From: Candidatus Acidulidesulfobacter diazotrophicus
GTDB taxonomy: Bacteria > SZUA-79 > Acidulodesulfobacterales > Acidulodesulfobacteraceae
Assembly: GCA_004195025.1 (NCBI GenBank)
Contig: SGBB01000008.1
Coordinates: 25,687 to 89,686 of the forward strand
Direction: 5' to 3'
Length of the DNA: 64,000 bases
The notes under the pieces are model-generated. The model saw nothing but the letters and a program-made list of their open reading frames with translations. It was not told the DNA's origin and searched no databases. Position 1 is the stretch's first letter, and every line of letters begins with the position of its first letter. Both the position numbers and the translations under genes were made by a program. Positions 54,980-64,000 of the stretch are shown one piece after another.

Positions 54980-55685
54980 GTTTATAATATTTATTTAACT
55001 TTGTTTTTATAGTTTTGCCTGTCAATTCAAACATTACATCGGTATATTTGCTTACTATTCTTTTACAATTCATGTTAATCGGCATTTTTGTTTCTTTAAA
55101 ATATTGTTTATCATCTTCAATTTCAAATTCGTTATTTACGATATTGTCTTCAACTATAGGAGAACATATTTCGGTTAAGCTATGACTATTGTCGTAAGAT
55201 ATTTCTTCATATTCATAAACTTCTATATATTGAAAATCAGCTAATAATTCACTGAGGCCTAAAGATACCGTATATACAGTTTCATGGTTTTTAAGATTAT
55301 TAATTAAATTTGTAAAAATAGTTTCATTGGAATTAGAAATATATATTCTGTATTTTGGGTCTCTTAGTAATTCTGTTCTTATTTGAGTATGGGGCTGCAT
55401 TTTATCGCTCATAGGATGCTTCATATTGCTCCCTTTAGTTTCTAATAAATTTATGCCGACTCTAACTTTTTTTATCGGATTTAAAATACGCAATGAAATT
55501 TTAGATTCGTCTAAATTAAAAACTTTCAGGTATTCGTTTGTATTTTTATCTAAACCGATTATTGCGCCTAATATTCCTGCGATAGTAGAAGGAGGGGGGA
55601 AAGAAAAAGAAAGCGGCGACGTTGTCGTATAATATTTTCTAAAATGCGCATAATCCGCCCAAATATCAAAAACACAAATTTTCAT
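54948..55685 (-). CDS. cas5: CRISPR Cascade subunit Cas5, type I-B (Cas5h)
   Basis: RAMP-fold Cascade subunit that binds the crRNA 5' handle, 245 residues. It begins MKICVFDIWADYAHFRKYYT and has SFPPPSTIAGILGAIIGLD, the characteristic Cas5 block, then the FELTGKTIKTK-like C-terminus. I chose the ATG at 55683-55685 because GAGG lies 7 nt upstream; a TTG 12 bp earlier also opens the frame. It follows cas7 closely and overlaps cas3. Confidence 0.93.
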   Translation of the reverse strand: MKICVFDIWADYAHFRKYYTTTSPLSFSFPPPSTIAGILGAIIGLDKNTNEYLKVFNLDESKISLRILNPIKKVRVGINLLETKGSNMKHPMSDKMQPHTQIRTELLRDPKYRIYISNSNETIFTNLINNLKNHETVYTVSLGLSELLADFQYIEVYEYEEISYDNSHSLTEICSPIVEDNIVNNEFEIEDDKQYFKETKMPINMNCKRIVSKYTDVMFELTGKTIKTKLNKYYKLENGENITPF

Positions 55686-55703
55686 AATTAACCTCAATTA
55701 GCA

Positions 55704-56690
55704 TCAAAAGTTAAGATAGCCAAGATTAAAATCTTTCAGAATTTCCGCTATTTGAACACTATTTTGTTTATAAACAAAATTAATCCAATCATCAAATTTA
55801 ATAGATATACTATCTATTTTATCTTTATATTTATTAATGGAATCAATAAGATCGGTTATATCAATTTTTACATCTGAAATTTTGCGAATTTGTTTATCTT
55901 CAATATATGTGTTTAATTTGATTCTTTTATCTAATTCTCCCAAATAGAAATTACTATTTTCTTTATATTTTATTTGTATTAAAAATCTAGGGATTTGACC
56001 AAACTTCGAAGTAGTTATAAGATTTTTGGTACCGTTCCATAATCCTTCAAGTAATAAAGATATATCTTCTTCAGTTAAATTTATGTTTTGATTTCTAGCG
56101 GCATTTTCATTGACGATGCCATATACGGCTATAAGCGAGTATGGAAGAATATATTTTTCCGTAAACGTCCCTTGAGACTTATTTTGTTTGGACGGAAAAA
56201 CCGTAGTGCCTTTAATATATGTTATATCTACTTTATGCATAGATCTGCCATATTTAAATTGTACAGGACCTGTTAAAGTTATAACTTTTTTGCCTTCTTC
56301 GTTGTTATTTGAGTTATTTTCTTCTTCATCATTATTCAAGAGATTTTTTTTTTCTTTTTTACTGGAAATGGCAATTGTTGCGCCGAATAATCTTATATCT
56401 ATGCATTTGTTTATAATTTCTTCTTTATTATTATTAAATTCTTTTGATCTATCGTCTTTGGTTTTAACTGTGCCATCTGTATTTTTATCGCCCCTTACAA
56501 ATATCTCTTGCTTTTTATATTCGTAAAGATAATCTCTGATACTTCTTTTTATTCTAACATCGGTAACAATATTTATTCCTGTTTCTTCATCTATACGCGG
56601 CTTATTTTCATCTACAGGATCTCCATTAGGATTCATATCCGTTGTATCATAAAGAAACAAAATTTCAGAACGGTTTTTAATTTCCGGCAT
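55704..56690 (-). CDS. cas7: CRISPR Cascade backbone subunit Cas7, type I-B (Csh2 family)
   Basis: Forms the crRNA-binding filament of Cascade, 328 residues. The N-terminal FLYDTTDMNPNGDPVDENKP and VRIKRSIRDYLYEYK, followed by SMHKVDITYIKGTTVFPSK, match Csh2. A short Asn/Glu-rich insertion (about 56290-56345; NNDEEENNSNNNEEGKK) lies before VITLTGPVQFKYGRS. It sits between cas8b and cas5. Confidence 0.94.
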   Translation of the reverse strand: MPEIKNRSEILFLYDTTDMNPNGDPVDENKPRIDEETGINIVTDVRIKRSIRDYLYEYKKQEIFVRGDKNTDGTVKTKDDRSKEFNNNKEEIINKCIDIRLFGATIAISSKKEKKNLLNNDEEENNSNNNEEGKKVITLTGPVQFKYGRSMHKVDITYIKGTTVFPSKQNKSQGTFTEKYILPYSLIAVYGIVNENAARNQNINLTEEDISLLLEGLWNGTKNLITTSKFGQIPRFLIQIKYKENSNFYLGELDKRIKLNTYIEDKQIRKISDVKIDITDLIDSINKYKDKIDSISIKFDDWINFVYKQNSVQIAEILKDFNLGYLNF

Positions 56691-56790
56691 TTTTAATCTC
56701 CTGAATTTAAATTTTTTTAATTTATTTGATATTTGATTGAAAGAATTATTACCGTTATTATTTTTATAAAATTATTATTAATATATCTTT

Positions 56791-58662
56791 TTATAATTCT
56801 TCTTTATATTTTTGTTTCTGCTGGAAAAAATATTCTTTAATATTTTTATAAAGATTCATCCCACAAGCAAAATAAAAATTTATTTCATCTATTGAAATAT
56901 CCCAATTATCAAAATCATTGAGAAGAAGATATATGGAGACATCTGATTTGATTTGATAAGCTAAGTTTCTGTTTGTATTATCTTCAAAAATTCCATACTC
57001 TTCAAGTTTATTTTGAACAGCCGGTAAGAGTGCTTTAATATCCCTATCATCCATTCTCAAGCCTTTAAGTTTTTTTATAAAAGGCTTAGAGCCTCTTGTT
57101 TTATATTGCTCATCTAAAAGAAGCTGGGTTAATGATCCTAATAAAAAAATACCGCGCTTTGTAGGATTTGCAAATGTTTTTACATATTTTTCAAAAAAGC
57201 CGCCAAAAAAATCGCTTCCCATATTTTCCTCCCTAAAATTTATTAAACCAATATTTTCAAAAAATAATATATTCATTAGCGCAGCTTGAACTTTAGAGTT
57301 AAAATTATTAAAATATTGTTTATTTTCTTCTTGATTTACAAAACTTTCGCGAATACCTTTAATGAAAAAACTTAATGCAAATAAAAAATCAATCTTCATA
57401 CCTTTAAAAACGCTATTTATAATATCAAGAAAATACTTATCAAGATCAGTTTTTGATTTATTGTTATCGGATTTTAAGTAAAATTTTCTTAATTTTCCAA
57501 AATCGTAATTGTTGTAGTTATTATTGTATTCATTTTGGTTATCTTGAAAAATTTTATCTACATAATCTTTTGCGCCAAAAATTTTTTTAATTCTTGAAGG
57601 AAATACATCTTCAATTAACAATAAAATTTTTTCGGCGCTTTTTGTTTTTTCTAAAAAAAGAAAATTTAACGTTAAGGAATTTTTCTCATTACTTAAAATT
57701 TCAAGTATTTCTTCATTATTATCCGTAATTTTTTTCTTTGTAGCACGTTTAAGTATAATAATTTTTTGACTATCTAAAAGGGCTTCATATATATCGGGAA
57801 TTTGATTTTCATTATTTATAATTAATTGCGGAATAAGATAATAATTTAAGCCATAAAACTTAAAGCTAAGATTAGATTCTATATATTCTTTACCTTTCCG
57901 TAAATATGAATCACAGTCAGAACAAACCGGAAAATTTTTCCACGCGTTAGATTCTTGAAACCCTCCAACGATAAAACCCGGTTTATCTATCGTATAGAAT
58001 TTATATACGTTAGTTTTACCGGAAACTTGAGGGGTTTGTTGTCCGCATTCTGCGCAAATTTGATTTTTAGAAGATGATTCTTCTAATTTTTTTTCTGTTA
58101 AATATTCTACAATCTTTTTAAATATTTTATAGTCGCCTAAATATTTTTGATTTATTTTGACTGATATAAAAAATTTATTTTTTTTGTTAACTGAAAATTC
58201 TTTGATTTTTTTATCAATAGAATCAATGATATTTTTGTTATATTTTTCAAGAATTATATTAACACTATTAAAATATTTTTGTTCATTGGTATTAAGGGTA
58301 TTAAGCCATTTTTTAATGTCTTTATTATCAAACCACGCTTTAATTTTTTTATTGAAAGTTTTGTTTGTTTCAGTTAATTGAGCAATCGGCGCTGTTTGTC
58401 GTCCTTTAGTTCCGTTTTCATTAAAAAGGTAATAGTCTTTTTCTTTTTGTTTATCAAAATCTTCAATTTCTATTAAAAATGAGGCATCGGCTGTATGAAT
58501 GTCTGTTATATTATCGTTTATATTAATATTAGCGGGATTGATGTAAATAGAAATAAATAAAATTTTTTTATCTTGCTGTTGATCTTGATTGTTAGATAAT
58601 GAATCATCTCGAATCTTTTCTTTTGATAATAAGCAACCTATTTCTCTGACGGTTGAAATCAT
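56791..58662 (-). CDS. cas8b: CRISPR Cascade large subunit Cas8b (Csh1/TM1802 family)
   Basis: Large PAM-sensing Cascade subunit, 623 residues. A zinc-finger region has CAECGQQTPQVSGKT and FPVCSDCDSYLRKGKEYIES, as in the TM1802/Csh1 group of subtype I-B. The C-terminal third is helical with SLTQLLLDEQYKTRGSKPF. An Asn/Tyr-rich run (NEYNNNYNNYDF) lies in the middle. It is the first gene of the cas operon. Divergence of this family makes subtype assignment depend also on cas7/cas5. Confidence 0.9.
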   Translation of the reverse strand: MISTVREIGCLLSKEKIRDDSLSNNQDQQQDKKILFISIYINPANININDNITDIHTADASFLIEIEDFDKQKEKDYYLFNENGTKGRQTAPIAQLTETNKTFNKKIKAWFDNKDIKKWLNTLNTNEQKYFNSVNIILEKYNKNIIDSIDKKIKEFSVNKKNKFFISVKINQKYLGDYKIFKKIVEYLTEKKLEESSSKNQICAECGQQTPQVSGKTNVYKFYTIDKPGFIVGGFQESNAWKNFPVCSDCDSYLRKGKEYIESNLSFKFYGLNYYLIPQLIINNENQIPDIYEALLDSQKIIILKRATKKKITDNNEEILEILSNEKNSLTLNFLFLEKTKSAEKILLLIEDVFPSRIKKIFGAKDYVDKIFQDNQNEYNNNYNNYDFGKLRKFYLKSDNNKSKTDLDKYFLDIINSVFKGMKIDFLFALSFFIKGIRESFVNQEENKQYFNNFNSKVQAALMNILFFENIGLINFREENMGSDFFGGFFEKYVKTFANPTKRGIFLLGSLTQLLLDEQYKTRGSKPFIKKLKGLRMDDRDIKALLPAVQNKLEEYGIFEDNTNRNLAYQIKSDVSIYLLLNDFDNWDISIDEINFYFACGMNLYKNIKEYFFQQKQKYKEEL

Positions 58663-58799
58663 ATTATTTTTTTAGTATTAAATTATTATTAATTATTAAA
58701 ATTATATTTTATATATAACATATAATCTTTATTTTTTCAAATATAAATATTAAGAAAAATATTAAGAAAATTTTAAAATAAATTTTAATCTTAATCCAT
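58663..58799. other. AT-rich region upstream of cas8b
   Basis: 137 bp of almost pure A/T that should carry the cas operon promoter, read leftward. It is bounded on the right by the IS1380-like remnant. No clear -10/-35 pair stands out. Confidence 0.4.
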
Positions 58800-59076
58800 A
58801 GAGGTATAAAAAACCTCTCGATGTGTTATAATTGTTGTGTTCAAAGACAATAAAAATAACCATCAAGGAGGTTAATTAACTACGAAAGATTATATCTTAA
58901 AAAAAGGTGAAAATAAATACAGCCCGTTTGCAGGAACAAAATTAATTTCGAATATGATTAATAAACTCAATATGGAAGATTTAATAAATAAAACATTCGG
59001 CCTTCCTTTATCTAATAGAGGATATAAACCTTTTAATTATATTAAGTCTATAACCTTCTTATTACGTATTAAATAA
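58800..59076 (+). mobile_element. Remnant of an IS1380-like insertion sequence (N-terminal transposase piece)
   Basis: The frame at 58882-59076 reads TKDYILKKGENKYSPFAGTK and then LNMEDLINKTFGLPLSNRG with YKPFNYIKSITFLL before a stop. This is the pattern of the first 65 residues of IS1380-family transposases (S-P-x-AG, L, G-L-P-x-S-N-R-G-Y). An AAGGAGG site lies 10 nt before ACG at 58882, so the ATG has probably mutated to ACG. A hairpin AGAGGT/ACCTCT (58800-58818) and a TATAAT (58827-58832) precede it. The rest of the transposase is gone. Confidence 0.7.
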
Positions 59077-59131
59077 ATGTTTTGTTCAATAGATTCAATT
59101 GGAATAATAGAATTTTGCATAATTCTCCTTA

Positions 59132-59452
59132 TCAATAATTCCGGGTATGTATAGATGATAATATTACTGCATCAACAACGCCGCCGGTTTCTTCTATTTT
59201 TGACTTGACGGTTTCCCTGCCCATGTTCCACTCTGAATCATCTTTGTCCCTGCTAACCCATTCTTGATATGAGGATTCTTCCGCATGCGGACCGTACCAA
59301 TCTACAACATAAGCATCTAAAACAAGAGATGCATTTTTGAGCGAGGCGACATCGTCATAACCCCCTTCGTATCCATCAACCACAACTCGAGTTTCCGGAG
59401 GATATTTTTTAAGCTCTTCTATTAGTTCTTTTACCGTCATAATAGTTTGCAT
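59132..59452 (-). CDS. Uncharacterised small protein
   Basis: I do not recognise a named family. The 106-residue product begins MQTIMTVKELIEELKKYPPE followed by TRVVVDGYEGGYDDVASLKN, WYGPHAEESSYQEW and VDAVILSSIHTRNY. The first part (a helix, PPETRVV, then a beta hairpin with GYEGGYDD) resembles small cytoplasmic proteins seen in many bacteria. An alternative ATG at 59438-59440 would begin at MTVKELI. Neither start has a good ribosome-binding site. It lies between the IS remnant and recR. Confidence 0.6.
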   Translation of the reverse strand: MQTIMTVKELIEELKKYPPETRVVVDGYEGGYDDVASLKNASLVLDAYVVDWYGPHAEESSYQEWVSRDKDDSEWNMGRETVKSKIEETGGVVDAVILSSIHTRNY

Positions 59453-59690
59453 TGAAAATTTCTGTTTATTTTTCTATTTTAATTTTACTATCCGCCTGAC
59501 GGACACTTTGAATCCGTTTAAACCTCAAATCCTTTCTAAAATAAATTTTAAGCCTTTTTATTTTCTATTTATATGTTTTACATAAACATAATATTTAAAA
59601 ATATTAATTTTTAAAAACTCCTTTAGATATTATTAATTAATATAGTAATGTTAATGTATGCTTATTAAATTTACCGTTAAATAAAGAGGG

Positions 59691-59720
59691 ATTGGTGACA
59701 AATTTAAATATGTCGCCAAT
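59691..59720 (-). terminator. Hairpin downstream of recR
   Basis: ATTGGTGAC (59691-59699) pairs over nine positions (one G-U) with GTCGCCAAT (59712-59720), 12-nt loop. It lies 15 bp after the recR stop, where a terminator for the dnaX-ybaB-recR unit is expected. The minus-strand sequence after it is CCCTCTTTATTT, only modestly U-rich, so efficiency is uncertain. Confidence 0.55.
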
Positions 59721-59734
59721 AATTAAATTTCTTT

Positions 59735-60337
59735 TTAAAACTTTTTTCTGCCTGAAATAGCTTCGGCGAGGGTATCTTTATCTACATATTCAAGATCGGA
59801 ACCTATGGGTATGCCGCGGGCTAAAGCGGTTATATTAACATTATACGGAGCTAATAATTTTTGAATATAAAAAGACGTTGCTTCCCCGTTTGAATTAGGA
59901 TTTAAAGCGATCACTATTTCTTCAAATCCTTCGCCTGCCACTCTGTCAACAAGTTCTTTAAGTTTAATATCGGCAGGGCCTACGCCCTCTAAAGGATTAA
60001 TTAGTCCATGAAGAACATGATAATAGCCGTTATAGTTACCGCTTTTTTCAAATACATAAATTATTTCGGGGTTTTCAACTATACAAAGCATTTTTTCATT
60101 TCTAGAATTATTTGAGCATACGGGGCATAGTTCCTCGCTTGCCAGATTAAAACAAACTTTGCAAAGATTTACGTTTTTTTTAGCGTTAACAATAGAATTT
60201 GCAAGATTAAAAGCCGCCGCATCATTTTGAGACAGTATATGAAATGCTAATCTTCTTGCGGATCTTTCGCCGATACCCGGAAGTTTCTTTAGCGAAAAAA
60301 CTAAATCCCTCACATAATCATTGTGTTCATTAGACAT
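59735..60337 (-). CDS. recR: Recombination protein RecR
   Basis: Recombination mediator of 200 residues that works with RecF/RecO. It has the helix-hairpin-helix KKLPGIGERSARRLAFHILS, a four-cysteine zinc motif (CKVCFNLASEELCPVC), the Toprim region (MLCIVENPEIIYVFEKSGNY, VIALNPNSNGEATSFYIQ) and the C-terminal ALARGIPIGSDLEYVDKDTL. It forms the common dnaX-ybaB-recR cluster. Confidence 0.97.
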   Translation of the reverse strand: MSNEHNDYVRDLVFSLKKLPGIGERSARRLAFHILSQNDAAAFNLANSIVNAKKNVNLCKVCFNLASEELCPVCSNNSRNEKMLCIVENPEIIYVFEKSGNYNGYYHVLHGLINPLEGVGPADIKLKELVDRVAGEGFEEIVIALNPNSNGEATSFYIQKLLAPYNVNITALARGIPIGSDLEYVDKDTLAEAISGRKKF

Positions 60338-60514
60338 ATTTAATATTTATATTATGTTATTTTTAAGATTTGATTTTTATTAGTTGCGTCTTTGAAGTAA
60401 AAAACTATTGAATTTTTTTTATTTCATTCTATAAATTTTATTTTAAATCTTTTATTTATAGTCAATTTTCTATATATAATATATTAATTTATTTATAGAT
60501 ATAAAAATTATTAA

Positions 60515-60829
60515 TCAAAATAAACCAGGTATATTAAGACCGCCCGTAAGCTTTGACATTTCGCTGGAAATAAGATCTTTAGATTTATTTAAAGCTTCAT
60601 TAACAGATGCGACAATCAAATCTTGAAGCATTTCCACGTCATCTGGATTCACTACGTTTTTATCTATTGTTATTGAAATGAGTTCCTGCTTGCCGTTAAC
60701 TTTAGATGTAATCATTCCGCCGCCTGAACTGGCTTCAACAATTTTTTCTGCTAATTCATCCTGCATTTTAACCATATCTGATTGAAGTTTTTGCGCCTGC
60801 TTAAGCATTCCCGAAATATTTTTTGACAT
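60515..60829 (-). CDS. YbaB/EbfC family DNA-binding protein
   Basis: Nucleoid-associated homodimer of 104 residues. It begins [20 protein letters not shown] and has [20 protein letters not shown] and [13 protein letters not shown], the usual YbaB pattern. It lies between dnaX and recR on the same strand, its typical location. An AGGCTT-type weak ribosome-binding site precedes the ATG. Confidence 0.95.
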   Translation of the reverse strand: MSKNISGMLKQAQKLQSDMVKMQDELAEKIVEASSGGGMITSKVNGKQELISITIDKNVVNPDDVEMLQDLIVASVNEALNKSKDLISSEMSKLTGGLNIPGLF

Positions 60830-61047
60830 TTTAAGCCTCCATTTATATATAATTTGTTTATAATTTTAAATTCTATATAACTACTTTTTTCAACTGCTCG
60901 TATTCTTATTTTATTTTATTTCAATATAATATAATTAAATTAACGTATTTCATCATCATTATATTATATATATTATTCATTATATTAATTTAATGTATTA
61001 TTAATTTTTTATCAACAAAAATTTAAGCAGAACACACATTTTAAGTT

Positions 61048-62922
61048 TCAATCTTTAATATCTTCTATGAATCCGTCAAAAATTTCTTCAAATAAATTTC
61101 TAATCATAGCACCATCATTATTGCTATTGCCGCCTTTATTATTATTTAACTTATCCTCTGCTATATAAGCCTTATCGGCATTGGCATTAATTATTTTATT
61201 ATCAATATTTGAGACATTATTTATTAATTTGCTGTTATAGTCATTTCTTTTGTCTGTATTAATATATTCTTCATAGTCCGCTGTGTAATCATCGCCGATG
61301 TCATTATTATCACTATTGCTATTGCTATTAATTATATTTTTAGAATCATTTAAACCGGCATTTTTTTTAATTAAATCTTGTTTATAAACGGTTTTTTTAT
61401 TTTCATTTTTATTAGTAATAGAATCTATATGATCCAAAAAATCTTCGCCGTCAGCTAAAATAGGATTGCTTACCGCAGCATTGCCGCCGATACCGCCTGA
61501 GTTGTTCAAAATTTTTTCTTTTTCTTTATTTTTATCTATGTTTTTTTCTGTATCTTTGTCAGTGCTTTTATCTTTATCTTTGATACTATTTGTTGCTGCA
61601 TCTTTAGTGTTTATGTTATTTTCTTCTATGCTTGATTTTGAAATTTGATTATTTGCGCTTATATTATTAATATTATTTTTATTATTAGAATTATTTATAT
61701 TATTTATATTATTAATACTGTCGGCGCCGATATTGCCCGATGAATATTTTCTTTCCAAATTAGGCAAATTATTTATTGAATCAATTTTTTCCAATTTATC
61801 TATGTTGTCTAATTTCTCCAATATTGCTTTTATCTCCATTTTTGAAGGAGTACCGATAAGCCTGAATATCACTAATTCCATCATAAGAAGCGGGGAAGTA
61901 ACGCGCTGATATCTTCCGTCGGCTTCAAGAAGAATATCTATCATATCTAAAATTTCAGCTTCACCTTTAAGTTCAGCCAGCGGAATTAAAGAATTGACGT
62001 CTGCTTCAAGCATATCGCTTATTATGCTTTTGTAATTTAATTTTAATACAAGAATATTTCTTAAAAAAAATGCAAGCTGTCTTATAAATTGCCTTATATC
62101 CGTTCCTGCTATATAAATATCGTTAATAACTTTTATAGAACTCTCATAATCTTTTTTAAAAATATATTCGGTAATTTTTTTAACGGTATCTTTTCCTGTT
62201 ATTCCCAAAATAGCCCCTACATCTTCTTTAATTTCTTTGCCGTAATATGATATCACGGTATCAAAAGTAGAAAGTGCGTCCCGCAAAGAGCCGTCGCTTA
62301 AAGAAGCTATAGTCATAAGATTTTCATCGGAAATTTCAATCTTCTCTTCGCCTGCAATTTCTTTTAATTTTAAATATACGACGGATGGAGCTATTCTTTT
62401 AAAAGTAAACCTCTGACATCTTGACAATATTGTTTCAGGAACTTTATAAATTTCTGTAGTGGCAAAAATAAATTTAACATGTTCTGGAGGTTCTTCAAGG
62501 GTTTTTAAAAGAGCGTTAAAAGCATTCTTTGAGAGCATATGCACTTCATCTATTATATAAATTTTATATTTTAAGCTTTGCGGGGAATACATTATATTCT
62601 CTTTAAGCTCTCTTATATCGTCCACGCCTGTGTTAGATGCGCCGTCTATTTCTATAATGTCAACCGAATTGCCGTTCAACATTTCAACGCATGCATGGCA
62701 AACTCCGCAGGGATTGGAAGCAGGACCTTTTTCGCAGTTGATAGACCTCGCAAGTATTCTTGCTATGGAAGTTTTGCCTACTCCCCGAGTTCCGGAAAAA
62801 ATATAGGCGTGAGCTATCCTGTCGGAATCAACCGCATTTTTAAGCGTTTTTACAATATCATCCTGTCCTATTACTTCGTCAAAGGTTTTTGGTCTGTATT
62901 TTCTGGCTAATACTTGATACAT
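61048..62922 (-). CDS. dnaX: DNA polymerase III tau/gamma subunit with a long low-complexity tail
   Basis: Clamp-loader ATPase, 624 residues. The AAA+ part has RPKTFDEVIGQDDIVKTLKN, Walker A SGTRGVGKTSIARILARS, the zinc cysteines CEKG...NPCGVCHAC, IIDEVHMLSKNAFNALLKTL and the sensor FIFATTEIYKVPETILSRC. After about residue 375 the protein turns into roughly 235 residues of Asn/Lys/Asp/Ser-rich sequence (61090-61800), ending NLFEEIFDGFIEDIKD. The alpha- and DnaB-binding tau domains are not recognisable. Confidence 0.95.
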   Translation of the reverse strand: MYQVLARKYRPKTFDEVIGQDDIVKTLKNAVDSDRIAHAYIFSGTRGVGKTSIARILARSINCEKGPASNPCGVCHACVEMLNGNSVDIIEIDGASNTGVDDIRELKENIMYSPQSLKYKIYIIDEVHMLSKNAFNALLKTLEEPPEHVKFIFATTEIYKVPETILSRCQRFTFKRIAPSVVYLKLKEIAGEEKIEISDENLMTIASLSDGSLRDALSTFDTVISYYGKEIKEDVGAILGITGKDTVKKITEYIFKKDYESSIKVINDIYIAGTDIRQFIRQLAFFLRNILVLKLNYKSIISDMLEADVNSLIPLAELKGEAEILDMIDILLEADGRYQRVTSPLLMMELVIFRLIGTPSKMEIKAILEKLDNIDKLEKIDSINNLPNLERKYSSGNIGADSINNINNINNSNNKNNINNISANNQISKSSIEENNINTKDAATNSIKDKDKSTDKDTEKNIDKNKEKEKILNNSGGIGGNAAVSNPILADGEDFLDHIDSITNKNENKKTVYKQDLIKKNAGLNDSKNIINSNSNSDNNDIGDDYTADYEEYINTDKRNDYNSKLINNVSNIDNKIINANADKAYIAEDKLNNNKGGNSNNDGAMIRNLFEEIFDGFIEDIKD

Positions 62923-63161
62923 TGCAACTCAAATTTAATTTAAATTAATATTTGCAATAAATAATTCAATAATCAAATAATATTGATATTATCAAATAAT
63001 TATAGCATAAATATAATAATTAATTTGAAAATTATGAATTATATATAGATATATGTTAAAATGAAATATAAATAAAAATTAATTAGAACATCTGCTTATT
63101 GCTTAACCAAAATATACTGCAATAATATATAATATGAACTATATATTAAATAATATATGAC

Positions 63162-64000
63162 ATGATAGAAGAAAACATTCTTAAAATAAATAATATCATC
63201 AAACAATCAGCCGCTAAAAGCGGCAGAAATCCTGAAGATATTACTTTACTTGCAGCCTCAAAAACCAGAACCCCCGATGAAATAATTAAAGCTTACAAAT
63301 GCGGCATAACAGTTTTCGGAGAAAATTACGTTCAGGAATTTTTAGGCAAATATGAATATTTTAATAACAGAAATTTTGGCGTTAAAATTGAAGGCTGCAG
63401 TTTTCCAAATCTAACATGGCATTTAATAGGAAAATTACAAAAAAATAAAGTTAAATACATCGCAAAAAAAGTTAGCCTGATTCATTCCGTCGATAATTTT
63501 GAACTTGCAAAATTAATTGATAAATTTTGGAGCGGCAATAAAAATCATCTTATCTTTAATGAAAAAAACATAATAAATGCTTATGATAATTCTGACAACT
63601 GCGATGCAAATAATAAAAATAATAATAATATAAACAATATAGAAAATAACATTCACAATACGGCTCAGATATTGATTGAAATCAATATCGCCGAAGAATC
63701 CACCAAATCAGGAATTGATATAGAAAATGCGAAAAAATTAATAAGCGATTTAAATTGTTTAAAAAATACCGCACTTAAAGGATTTATGACAATGCCCCCT
63801 TATTCTGCTAATCCGGAAGACAATAGAATATATTTTAGGGCCTTAAAAGATTTTTTAGACTATACCAATAAAAATAATTTGTATAAAAATCAACTAACAG
63901 AGCTTTCTATGGGAACTTCCGGCGATTTCTCCGCCGCAATTGAAGAAGGCGCCACGATAATAAGATTGGGTACCGTTATTTTCGGGGAAAGAATCTATGC
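63162..64000 (+). CDS. YggS/PLPBP family PLP-binding protein, partial
   Basis: About 280 codons of a gene that runs off the right edge. The PLP lysine lies in TLLAASKTRTPDEIIKAY; FGENYVQEFLGKY, WHLIGKLQKNKVKYIAKKV, LIEINIAEESTKSGI, KGFMTMPPYSANPEDNRIYF and LSMGTSGDFSAAIEEGATII are the family blocks. It regulates PLP and amino acid balance. An Asn-rich insertion of about 35 residues (63555-63660) lies just before the LIEINIAEE strand. The gene is divergent from dnaX, separated by 239 bp. Confidence 0.93.
   Translation, partial: MIEENILKINNIIKQSAAKSGRNPEDITLLAASKTRTPDEIIKAYKCGITVFGENYVQEFLGKYEYFNNRNFGVKIEGCSFPNLTWHLIGKLQKNKVKYIAKKVSLIHSVDNFELAKLIDKFWSGNKNHLIFNEKNIINAYDNSDNCDANNKNNNNINNIENNIHNTAQILIEINIAEESTKSGIDIENAKKLISDLNCLKNTALKGFMTMPPYSANPEDNRIYFRALKDFLDYTNKNNLYKNQLTELSMGTSGDFSAAIEEGATIIRLGTVIFGERIY

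Overview
The window comes from a strongly AT-rich bacterial chromosome. Its gene content points to a Gram-negative anaerobe or facultative anaerobe: FabK-type fatty acid synthesis, an indolepyruvate:ferredoxin oxidoreductase, a split MetF/MetV methylene-tetrahydrofolate reductase, a 2-hydroxyacyl-CoA dehydratase-family protein, a GlcD/GlcF pair, a TusA-like protein and an archaeal/rickettsial-type ValS. I would guess a deep deltaproteobacterial-type lineage (acid-mine Sva0485 / 'Acidulodesulfobacterium'-like), but that is inference and I have no marker gene to fix it. Most genes lie on the minus strand in long directons.

Layout. 1-4168: partial cyclase, gnd, slipin with two NfeD proteins, family-4 uracil-DNA glycosylase. 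4239-11072: a metabolic directon (CoA-dehydratase-like protein, HtrA protease, metV, metF, iorA, iorB) with an octanucleotide tandem repeat at the iorB start. 11495-15938 (plus strand): lipid-kinase-like protein, then glcD and glcF. 16137-25446: a fatty acid/phospholipid cluster rpmF-plsX-fabH-fabK-fabD-fabG-acpP-fabF followed by rpiB and glyA. 25894-29167: valS and a TusA-like protein. 29233-31010: a decayed toxin-antitoxin-like island in which reading frames are broken by in-frame stop codons. 31104-32289: a transglutaminase-like protein and a cupin. 32507-43288: a complete urea ABC transporter and urease operon (urtABCDE-ureABCEFGD) headed by a good sigma-54 promoter sequence, which implies control by nitrogen status.

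43685-58662: a type I-B CRISPR-Cas locus. The array has 75 repeats of 37 bp, and I saw no variant repeat. The leader and the cas genes lie to its right and everything is transcribed leftward (cas8b-cas7-cas5-cas3-cas6-cas1-cas2-cas4-leader-array). The interference genes look intact. cas4 is cut in two by a 338-bp element with no transposase that carries the IS608-type (IS200/IS605 family) end signals: TTAC target, AAAG and GAAT guide sequences next to two hairpins, and a TCAA right end. Removing it restores an open 198-codon cas4. The right part of the element is a stack of three hairpins resembling a TnpB guide-RNA (omega RNA) scaffold. A remnant of an IS1380-like transposase lies just upstream of cas8b. 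59132-64000: an uncharacterised small protein, recR, ybaB, dnaX, and the start of a YggS/PLPBP gene on the plus strand.

A theme across the window is Asn/Asp/Lys-rich low-complexity insertions inside otherwise conserved proteins (DnaX, ValS, FabD, GlcF, YggS, the lipid kinase, Cas7, Cas8b), built from AAT/GAT-like codons. They keep the reading frame and appear to sit between conserved blocks.
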